11,490 nt of DNA. Origin: JACRIM01 sp964605185 (GTDB lineage: Bacteria; Planctomycetota; Phycisphaerae; UBA1845; UTPLA1). Shown here piece after piece: positions 6,440-11,490 of this stretch; position 1 is the stretch's first letter; the number at the start of each line of letters is the position of its first letter. The position numbers and the translations under genes are program-made. The notes below the pieces were generated by a model. The model made no database searches, was not told the DNA's origin, and saw only the letters and a list, made by a program, of their open reading frames with translations. The DNA lies in NCBI GenBank assembly GCA_964605185.1, contig CAZSBF010000127.1:1-11490 (forward strand), given 5' to 3'.

Positions 6440-6823
6440 ATGAAATCAGCGTATATAGTATTAATGGTACCTTGTATCGCATTGCTGGCGAGTGCCATGG
6501 CACTGACAGCGGTTATGCCAAGTCCACAGCCACTGCATTACACGCCAACCATCGCAGAGTGGCTGGACGTCTACCTCGATGCAAAGTGCAGGCGGGAATA
6601 CCCTAACTGCCACCTTCGATTCGTAGTCGACGGAGAATCGCGGCTGGTCGTCATGATAACTCACATTGACGACCCCGAAGAGAAAAAAAAGTTTTCTATG
6701 CCTGGAACTGTCAAGTATGACCCATTGTCTGATTCTAACGCAGCAAAACTCAGGCTGCTTTTGATCAAGGCTAAAGAGTATTGCGCACGTCACGGATTCA
6801 AGGTTGAAGAGAGAATGGAATGA
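6440..6823 (+). CDS. Small exported or membrane-anchored protein of unknown function
   Basis: A 127-residue protein, family not recognised. ATG 6440 is preferred over ATG 6425 because GGAG (6427-6430) lies nine bases before it. The protein then begins with a basic residue and a long hydrophobic run (MKSAYIVLMVPCIALLASAM), a signal peptide or membrane anchor. After it come a proline-containing linker and a soluble part of about 95 residues. This has LRFVVDGESRLVVMITHIDD, a lysine-rich DDPEEKKKF stretch and a helical end (AAKLRLLLIKAKEYCARHGF). Its base composition is clearly more AT-rich than its neighbours. It lies between repeat copies 2 and 3, which are inverted relative to each other, so it may be a passenger of the element or an insertion into it. 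Confidence 0.6.
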   Translation: MKSAYIVLMVPCIALLASAMALTAVMPSPQPLHYTPTIAEWLDVYLDAKCRREYPNCHLRFVVDGESRLVVMITHIDDPEEKKKFSMPGTVKYDPLSDSNAAKLRLLLIKAKEYCARHGFKVEERME

Positions 6824-6828
6824 TTGGA

Positions 6829-6850
6829 TAATTAGGGACATCCACCTATT
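6829..6850 (+). repeat. RAYT-associated repeat, copy 3 (diverged direct copy)
   Basis: TAATTAGGGACA (6829-6840) and CACCTATT (6843-6850) match copy 1 exactly; the two bases between differ (TC instead of GT). It follows the stop of the small orphan gene by five bases and marks the right edge of the repeat-bearing patch. Confidence 0.75.
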
Positions 6851-6982
6851 AAGTGCCATCGGGCCGCAATAAAGATCGGGATTCGAATACTGAGTCCGAA
6901 TCGCCCGAATCGGCAATCGCGTAGTTGCCCGGCCGTCAACCCCCGGCCCACGCGGCACATAGCCTCAACTCGACTTTTCCCC

Positions 6983-7062
6983 TTGCCCCCGTCCGGCCGC
7001 GTGCTATATTAGTTAGGTAACTGTTAGCATTCGCACGGCCCGCCGAAAGGAGGCCCCGCATG
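6983..7062 (+). promoter_or_regulatory. Apparently orphaned promoter, ribosome binding site and start codon
   Basis: TTGCCC 6983-6988 and TATATT 7005-7010 are spaced 16 bases apart, a plausible sigma-70-type promoter. AAAGGAGG at 7046-7053 sits six bases before ATG 7060. The frame that follows stays open but has the composition of non-coding DNA and is out of frame with the phosphodiesterase gene downstream. It may be the remnant 5' end of a lost gene, or a long leader for the phosphodiesterase operon. Confidence 0.35.
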
Positions 7063-7287
7063 ATCCGCGCCCATGGATGCGCCCGCTTCGCGTGGCGATG
7101 TCCTCAATTATTCTGTATTCTTCTTTCAACATTCAGGATTCAGCGAAGCGCTCCCAATAGTCCCCCGGCAACAACATGCCACGCCGGGAAACGCCAGCAA
7201 ACGCCAGCTGTTTTTTGTTTCCCACGTCAAATTGCCGCAAATACAACCCCACCCCCGCGTCGCGCAGCGACCCATTGCTCCCCTCAG

Positions 7288-7327
7288 TGCCTTCGTGCCT
7301 CGTTGCCTCTGTGCCTTCAGGCCTCGA
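7288..7327. repeat. 8-base tandem repeat, about five units
   Basis: The units are TGCCTTCG, TGCCTCGT, TGCCTCTG, TGCCTTCA and GGCCTCGA: an 8-base period with core GCCT in every unit. This is a degenerate minisatellite in non-coding DNA. Confidence 0.6.
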
Positions 7328-7461
7328 GCTTCAAGGCTACCGCCGTCCCAGGTCGTACCACCTTTTCCCAGGTTGTGTCAGGGTTTTTTGACCCGCTTCC
7401 CAATCGCCGCCCCCGAACGCAAAACTCGTGTGCGTCCAGCCACGCACCAATCGTCCCACTC

Positions 7462-7467
7462 TATAAT
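7462..7467 (+). promoter_or_regulatory. -10 box (TATAAT) just upstream of the phosphodiesterase gene
   Basis: A perfect TATAAT ends ten bases before ATG 7478, and no -35 match lies at 16-18 bases. Transcription would begin only a few bases before the ATG. With no Shine-Dalgarno sequence present, this points to a leaderless or nearly leaderless message. Confidence 0.4.
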
Positions 7468-7477
7468 ACAAACGCTC

Positions 7478-9127
7478 ATGAGCCGATCACGATTAGTACT
7501 GACGGGGGCACTGGTCCTTTGCGCATCCTGCGCCAAGACCGCCCCCTTGCATCTGCAAATCGACCCCGATGTCAAACGACCCGAGAAATCCGTCGTTCTC
7601 TTCTTTGTCGACGGCCTCGATCACGATCGGTTTCAATCGCTCCTCGACGCGGGAAAGCTGCCCAATATCAAACGGCATTTCGTCGATGGCGGCGTATGCG
7701 TCGAACACGCCGTGACGTCGATCCCTTCCATGACCTACCCCAACACCGTCTCGTTGTTTACGGGACGATTCCCCGGGCACCACGACGTAACGGGCAACCA
7801 GTGGTTTGATCGTAGAACGCTGGCCTATCCGAATTACATCACGGCCGCGGAGTACTCGGCGGTCAATGGGCACTTTCACTGGCCGACGCTCTATGAATTG
7901 CTGCCCGATCAATTCAGTGTGAATGTGCTCGGCAATGTCGCGCGCGGAGCCACCTACAACGTCGACTATCACGTGACCGAGGGTATCGGCTGGTATCTGG
8001 GCTGGTATTCGCGCGTGGATGAGTTGACGGCCGGATGTCTCGAAGACATCGGGCGCCTCGCCAATCGCATCGACCGCTGGCCGAACATCATCTCGATGTA
8101 TTTCATCGGCGTGGATCAACTCGGGCACGACACCGGGTCGGATTCGGCGGCCTATGCCGAAGGCGTGATAGGCGTTGATCGCCAGATCGGCCGTGTGTTG
8201 GACGCGCTCAAGAGAAACGGGCTCGCCGATTCGACGCATACCATCCTGGTGACGGATCACAGCCACACACCATCGCACAAGGACCGAAGCCTCGACCTGA
8301 TCTGCTGGCTGCGCGACCATCGCGGACTGAAGATTCATGAGGGGCGCGTATTTGGTGATGACTACGCGGATCGGCTGCGCGAACTGCGCCAATACGACGC
8401 GGTGTTGGTGGATGGCTCGTATCGGCGCATCGTGCTTCACTTGCGCGGCAAAGCGGGGTGGTTCGTCAAGCCGGGCATCGATGAGATTGATGCGGTGCTG
8501 CAGGCGTCCAACACGTCGCCGCGATTGGCGGATTTGGAAGGCGTTGGTCTGGTCTGCACCGCCGAAGGGCCTAATCGAATTCGCATTCTGTCGCGGCGGG
8601 GCGATGTCGCAGTGCTGCGCCGATCGGAACGCGGTGTTTCCCAGTACCGGCTCGACGTTGAGACACGCGACGGATTGAAGTCCGCCGATCCACTGGAGCT
8701 TATGGATGACGCGGAGATGCGATCATTTGTGGACGCCGGCTGGCATTCATCGCGCGAATGGCTGGCCGCGACGGCGAAGCACAAGTATCCCGACTTCGTG
8801 CCGCAGGTCGTCGAGTACTTCGACTCCATTCGCTCGGGCGAACTGCTGATCTTCGCCGCCGAGGGGTGGTCGTTTTCCGGGCATGGTCGCGGAGAACACG
8901 GTGCGGCCCTGGCCGCCGATATGCGAATTCCGCTTTTTTTCGCCGGGCCGGGGCTACCGCACGGCGGGTCCATCCCCTGCGGGCGCATTGTTGATGTGAT
9001 GCCGACGGTGATCGAACTGCTGGATCGTCCAGACGCACTCGCTGGCGTGTCGCCGATTGATGGGGTCAGTTTGTTACCGCAACTTCGGGCTGCCGGCGGA
9101 ACGGTTGCCGCTCAAACCACGCCATGA
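7478..9127 (+). CDS. Type I phosphodiesterase/alkaline-phosphatase superfamily protein, possible lipoprotein
   Basis: A 549-residue protein from ATG 7478. The start is chosen because a basic, hydrophobic signal sequence follows at once (MSRSRLVLTGALVLCASCAK), with a possible lipobox cysteine at 18. The frame upstream to 7073 is open but looks non-coding. Two-metal site residues of the nucleotide pyrophosphatase/phosphodiesterase family appear in order: D45 in FFVDG, nucleophile T86 in SMTYPN, then TG..PG.H..TGN (95-107). D213 and H217 follow in GVDQLGHDTG, then D260 and H261 in VTDHSH, and H474 in GRGEHGA. It should hydrolyse phosphodiester or phosphomonoester bonds outside the cytoplasm; the substrate is unknown. 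Residues about 300-420 are an insertion of unclear role. Its stop overlaps the next start (ATGA 9124-9127), linking it to the phosphatase. Confidence 0.85.
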   Translation: MSRSRLVLTGALVLCASCAKTAPLHLQIDPDVKRPEKSVVLFFVDGLDHDRFQSLLDAGKLPNIKRHFVDGGVCVEHAVTSIPSMTYPNTVSLFTGRFPGHHDVTGNQWFDRRTLAYPNYITAAEYSAVNGHFHWPTLYELLPDQFSVNVLGNVARGATYNVDYHVTEGIGWYLGWYSRVDELTAGCLEDIGRLANRIDRWPNIISMYFIGVDQLGHDTGSDSAAYAEGVIGVDRQIGRVLDALKRNGLADSTHTILVTDHSHTPSHKDRSLDLICWLRDHRGLKIHEGRVFGDDYADRLRELRQYDAVLVDGSYRRIVLHLRGKAGWFVKPGIDEIDAVLQASNTSPRLADLEGVGLVCTAEGPNRIRILSRRGDVAVLRRSERGVSQYRLDVETRDGLKSADPLELMDDAEMRSFVDAGWHSSREWLAATAKHKYPDFVPQVVEYFDSIRSGELLIFAAEGWSFSGHGRGEHGAALAADMRIPLFFAGPGLPHGGSIPCGRIVDVMPTVIELLDRPDALAGVSPIDGVSLLPQLRAAGGTVAAQTTP

Positions 9128-9657
9128 CTGCTCCGCCGCGATTTCTGATCCGTTTGAGCTACGGCCCTTCACTGGCGATGAATCGCCTGATGTGCGCGCT
9201 GGGATTATGGAACCAGTGGGATGCCGTGGATGAACATGTGTTGATCGGTGCGGTGCCCGGTCGGCGGCACCTTCGTCAGCTACGCGACGCTGGGGTGACG
9301 GGCATTGTGAATCTCTGCGAGGAATTCGGCGGGCATCATGCGGAGTTGGCCGCGCATGGCATCGAGCAACTGCATCTGCCGACGCTTGATTATCATTGTC
9401 CGAGTGCCGACGACCTTTTTCGTGGTCTTGAGTTCCTTCAAGGCTGTCGAGCGCGCGGCGGCAGGACGCTAGTCCACTGCAAGGCCGGCCGGGGTCGAAG
9501 CGCCACCTTGGCGCTCTGTTATGTTATGGCCACGCGGAATTGTTCGGCGACGGACGCGTATCAGTTTCTCCGCACCCGACGGCCGCACCTCACGCGTCGG
9601 CTCGATCGGCGGGAGCCGGTGCTGGCCGTTGAGCGGGCCCTTCGAGGGAAGGCGTGA
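9124..9657 (+). CDS. PTPMT1-like dual-specificity phosphatase, candidate phosphatidylglycerophosphate phosphatase
   Basis: A 177-residue cysteine phosphatase. The active-site loop is HCKAGRGRSAT with nucleophile C119 and R125 (CX5R). D89 in LPTLDYHCP fits as general acid. VLIGAVPGRRHLRQL (39-53), GIVNLCEEF (60-68) and the D89 region follow the layout of mammalian PTPMT1, whose loop reads HCKAGRSRSAT. PTPMT1 removes the phosphate from phosphatidylglycerophosphate in phosphatidylglycerol and cardiolipin synthesis. A homologue with that activity is known from the planctomycete Rhodopirellula baltica. The N-terminal 35 residues (SYGPSLAMNRLMCALGLW) could be an amphipathic or membrane-associating helix. 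The ATG overlaps the upstream phosphodiesterase stop by four bases, implying coupled translation and perhaps a shared role in phospholipid turnover. Function by homology is likely but not proven. Confidence 0.85.
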   Translation: MTAPPRFLIRLSYGPSLAMNRLMCALGLWNQWDAVDEHVLIGAVPGRRHLRQLRDAGVTGIVNLCEEFGGHHAELAAHGIEQLHLPTLDYHCPSADDLFRGLEFLQGCRARGGRTLVHCKAGRGRSATLALCYVMATRNCSATDAYQFLRTRRPHLTRRLDRREPVLAVERALRGKA

Positions 9658-9684
9658 TTGAACGCAAGGCGACCGTGGATCGGC

Positions 9685-9740
9685 TATACTCCGGATGTGG
9701 GTGATCCCCCAAGCCGGGGCCTTTCGCCGCGTCACCCGCG
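9685..9740 (+). promoter_or_regulatory. -10 box and structured leader upstream of the reductase gene
   Basis: TATACT (9685-9690) fits a -10 box; the nearest -35-like TTGAAC (9658-9663) is 21 bases away, so that half is doubtful. GTGGGTGA 9697-9704 pairs with TCACCCGC 9732-9739 (one G-T), enclosing a possible inner CCCC/GGGG hairpin. The stem would start at the very 5' end of a leader of about 98 bases. It could stabilise the message or be regulatory; no known riboswitch class is recognised. Confidence 0.35.
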
Positions 9741-9794
9741 GATCGAAACGAAGTCTGCGATCAAAACCGACAACCGGAACGGAAGGAGTCTGTC

Positions 9795-10541
9795 ATGGGC
9801 GTTCTTGATGGGAAGGTGAGTTTTGTCACGGGTGGGTCACGCGGTATTGGTCGCGCCATCTGCATTGCCCTTGCCGAGGCTGGGTCGGATGTGGCCTTGA
9901 ACTACTCCGCCCATCGGGAGGCGGCAGAAGAGGTCGCGGCGCAGATTCACAAGCTCGGTCGCAAAGCATTGATCTATCAGGCCAACGTCTCCAATCCTGA
10001 AGAAGATGACACGATGGTGGCCCAGATCGTCAAGGATTTCGGCCTTGTGCACATCGTGGTCAACAACGCCGGCATCACACGCGACAAGTCGTTCGTCAAG
10101 ATGGACCGCCCCATGTGGCATGAAGTGTTGAACGTGAACCTGACCGGCCCCGCAATGATCATTCATCGCCTTGTTAAACCGATGATGGAGCACGGATGGG
10201 GCCGCGTGATCAACATCACCAGTATCGTCGGCCAGATGGGTAACTTCGGTCAGGCGAATTACGCTGCGGCCAAGGGCGGTCTGATCGCGCTCACCAAAAC
10301 GCTGGCCCGCGAATTCGCGAAAAAGGGCGTCACCGTGAACGCCGTCGCGCCGGGTTTCATCGATACCGACATGACCGCCGAAGTGCCGGCGGCCTCGCTG
10401 GACATCGTGAAACAAATGACGCCCATGGGCCGACTCGGCAAGCCGGAGGAAGTGGCGGCGACGGTGGCGTTTCTGGCGTCACCGCAGGCATCGTTCATCA
10501 CCGGTGAGATTATTGGCGTCAACGGCGGCATGTACATGTAA
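9795..10541 (+). CDS. fabG: 3-oxoacyl-ACP reductase / acetoacetyl-CoA reductase (SDR family)
   Basis: A 248-residue classical short-chain dehydrogenase. TGGSRGIG (12-19) binds the dinucleotide and NNAG lies at 90-93. The catalytic tetrad is N115, S143, Y156 and K160 (NYAAAK). The length and the PGFIDTDM (186-193) and PMGRLGKPEEVA patterns fit FabG, which reduces 3-oxoacyl-ACP with NADPH in fatty acid synthesis. The ending GEIIGVNGGMYM and QMGNFGQANYAAAK also resemble PhaB-type acetoacetyl-CoA reductases, so substrate and pathway stay open. No acyl carrier protein, ketosynthase or polyhydroxyalkanoate gene is adjacent. The start is set by GGAAGGAG seven bases before ATG 9795. A RidA-family gene follows after 42 bases and may share its transcript. 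Confidence 0.88.
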   Translation: MGVLDGKVSFVTGGSRGIGRAICIALAEAGSDVALNYSAHREAAEEVAAQIHKLGRKALIYQANVSNPEEDDTMVAQIVKDFGLVHIVVNNAGITRDKSFVKMDRPMWHEVLNVNLTGPAMIIHRLVKPMMEHGWGRVINITSIVGQMGNFGQANYAAAKGGLIALTKTLAREFAKKGVTVNAVAPGFIDTDMTAEVPAASLDIVKQMTPMGRLGKPEEVAATVAFLASPQASFITGEIIGVNGGMYM

Positions 10542-10583
10542 TGGGCGAAGCCGGTGCGCGACTGCGTTGTTGGTGAATAGACC

Positions 10584-11015
10584 ATGAGCGACACGATCCA
10601 AAGCGGCCGCGCCGCCGAGCCGGTCGGGGCCTATCCCCACGCCAAGCGTGTCGGTGATTTTCTGTTTCTCTCGGGCATCGGTCCGCGAAAACGCGGCAGC
10701 AAGGAGATCCCCGGCGTCACGCTGGATGATCGCGGGACGATTCTCGCTCACGACATCGAGGCGCAATGCCGAAGCGTGTTCGACAACGTGCGATTCGTGC
10801 TGGAGGATGCCGGTGCACGATGGGAGAACATCGTCGATGTCACCGTCTTCCTGACCCACATGCGCGACGATTTCCCCGTGTTCAACAGGATTTATGCGGA
10901 GTATTTCGCGGGACCGGGAAAGCCAAACCCGACGCGCACGACGGTAGAAGTGACCGCGCTGCCGACGCCGATTGCGATTGAGCTAAAGGTCGTCGCCCAT
11001 GTGCCAAGCAATTAA
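10584..11015 (+). CDS. RidA/YjgF family protein, 2-aminomuconate deaminase-like
   Basis: A 143-residue member of the YjgF/YER057c/UK114 family. R118 in NPTRTTVEV and E133 in IAIELKVVA correspond to the conserved arginine and glutamate that handle enamine/imine substrates in RidA. VGAYPHAKRVGDFLFLSGIG (14-33) and DIEAQCRSVFDNVRFVLEDAG (57-77) are further family blocks. The opening and the DVTVFLTHM..DF..FN..YAEYF block are closest in style to 2-aminomuconate deaminases of tryptophan/aminophenol degradation. A general imine deaminase is the safer call. The active form is a trimer in the family. The start ATG 10584 has no good Shine-Dalgarno sequence (only TGGTGA). Being 42 bases after the reductase suggests read-through expression. 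Confidence 0.85.
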   Translation: MSDTIQSGRAAEPVGAYPHAKRVGDFLFLSGIGPRKRGSKEIPGVTLDDRGTILAHDIEAQCRSVFDNVRFVLEDAGARWENIVDVTVFLTHMRDDFPVFNRIYAEYFAGPGKPNPTRTTVEVTALPTPIAIELKVVAHVPSN

Positions 11016-11047
11016 TTCATTCAGATTAATTTACGGTTAGGACTCTC

Positions 11048-11490
11048 TTGAAGCGCAAGACATCGGGCACTATCAGGGGTGCAAATCAGCTCTACGTTGA
11101 AATCGAGCGTGCCCACAAACGAATCCCTGTCGACTTCGTAGGGTTGCTCGCACGTCGCGGAATTCGTACATATTCACAACTCTCAAAGAATTTGGCGCGA
11201 CTTGAGAAACGCCTTTTAGTGAAGATTCCGTGGTTGCTTTATCACACAGATAAACGCATTGCCGTTCCAATGCTCCTTCGCCTATTGGCCGACGAACGAT
11301 CCAGCGGTGAAGCGAGCTGCCCATTGACTTTTTGCAGAGGTCCACGTGTTCTTAACGGGGTAATTCGCATCCTGGATTCCGATGTCCCCCAATCGGTACG
11401 CAAGAATGCCGTATACACCTTGGCGTTTCTGATTGACCCCAAGGCGTATACATGTTTGTATCAACTGGCCGCGGATGAAGCAGAAGACAC
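11048..11490 (+). CDS. HEAT-repeat-like protein of unknown function, N-terminal part (3' end outside window)
   Basis: The frame runs open from 11030 to the right edge, giving 147 residues from TTG 11048. TTG is the only early start candidate; TAGGA (11038-11042) lies five bases before it, and an in-frame TAA at 11027 blocks any earlier start. The N-terminus is basic (MKRKTSGTIRGANQLYVEIE). The last 45 residues (NGVIRILDS, VRKNAVYTLAFLIDPKAY, LYQLAADEAED) have the paired-helix rhythm of HEAT/armadillo repeats, which usually serve as protein-binding scaffolds. No enzyme motif is visible. Base composition is more AT-rich than the preceding genes, which may mean a different origin. It starts 32 bases after the RidA-like gene, across an AT-rich gap with two ATTAAT boxes (11011-11016, 11025-11030). 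Confidence 0.6.
   Translation, partial: MKRKTSGTIRGANQLYVEIERAHKRIPVDFVGLLARRGIRTYSQLSKNLARLEKRLLVKIPWLLYHTDKRIAVPMLLRLLADERSSGEASCPLTFCRGPRVLNGVIRILDSDVPQSVRKNAVYTLAFLIDPKAYTCLYQLAADEAED

Larger units (their letters stand above)
6851..7477. other. 627-base region without a convincing gene
   Basis: Frames are open here, but their translations are low-complexity and look like no protein family. Visible items are a 5-base hairpin GGCCG/CGGCC (6931-6935 with 6944-6948), a promoter-like pair with a strong ribosome binding site and ATG (6983-7062), a tandem duplication of AAACGCCAGC (7189-7208), an 8-base tandem repeat (7288-7327), and a TATAAT box (7462-7467). It reads as decayed or accessory DNA between the mobile patch and the next operon. 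Confidence 0.5.

Noticed and set aside
7073..7477. Extended N-terminus for the phosphodiesterase
   Set aside because: The extra 135 residues look non-coding and would bury the signal sequence that begins at ATG 7478.
7060..7809. 249-codon plus-strand frame behind a good ribosome binding site
   Set aside because: The translation is low-complexity and its second half overlaps the well-supported phosphodiesterase in another frame; only the start signals were kept as a finding.
7493..8440. Minus-strand open frame of 315 codons
   Set aside because: Antisense shadow of the phosphodiesterase, whose metal-site motifs show that the plus strand is the coding one.
9837..10415. Minus-strand open frame of 192 codons opposite the reductase
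   Set aside because: His/Asp/Arg-rich shadow of the SDR gene, with no recognisable family.
11073..11345. Minus-strand open frames at the right edge
   Set aside because: The plus strand is open throughout with helix-repeat-like sequence and a ribosome binding site; the minus frames resemble nothing.
1..11490. CRISPR arrays, tRNA or rRNA genes, and known riboswitches
   Set aside because: I looked for regularly spaced repeats, cloverleaf-type arms and conserved RNA cores by eye and saw none; the only repeats are those listed.

Overview
The window is about 60% GC with tightly packed genes. It most resembles a member of the Planctomycetota or a similar deep-branching bacterium. The basis is a CoA-transferase fused to a GNAT domain, a PTPMT1-type phosphatase like the one known from Rhodopirellula baltica, and an IS200-like RAYT gene among GGGACA..CACCTAT repeats. 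This placement is inference; there is no rRNA or other decisive marker.

Layout. The left edge (2-214) carries the 3' end of a GNAT acetyltransferase. It converges on, and overlaps by 14 bases, a minus-strand gene (201-2111) for a class I CoA-transferase/acetyl-CoA hydrolase with a C-terminal GNAT domain. A 442-base divergent region follows (2112-2553). Then comes a plus-strand operon (2554-5584) encoding a four-subunit 2-oxoacid:ferredoxin oxidoreductase: delta ferredoxin, VorB-type alpha, TPP-binding beta and gamma, joined by ATGA overlaps, plus an unrecognised 77-residue protein. Both sides of the divergent region carry close matches to the sigma-54 -24/-12 promoter. The plus one is TGGCAC-N5-TTGC and the minus one is TGGCACG-N4-TTGCT. 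A CGACC-N4-GGTCG palindrome sits almost exactly midway, with a pair of 9-base direct repeats beside it. I read this as one enhancer-binding-protein switch controlling oxidation of (probably branched-chain) 2-oxoacids to acyl-CoA together with a CoA-transferase that could exchange or release the CoA.

From 5615 to 6850 lies a mobile-element patch. It holds a RAYT transposase between perfect 15-base inverted copies of GGGACAGTCACCTAT, then a small AT-richer exported or anchored orphan protein, then a third, slightly diverged copy. From 6851 to 7477 there is no convincing gene, but there is an apparently orphaned promoter, ribosome binding site and ATG, and an 8-base tandem repeat.

The right part holds a two-gene unit: a possible lipoprotein of the type I phosphodiesterase/alkaline phosphatase superfamily, overlapping a PTPMT1-like phosphatase (a candidate phosphatidylglycerophosphate phosphatase). 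It is followed by a FabG/PhaB-type reductase with a structured leader, a RidA-family protein, and the 5' part of a HEAT-repeat-like gene that runs off the right edge and uses a TTG start.
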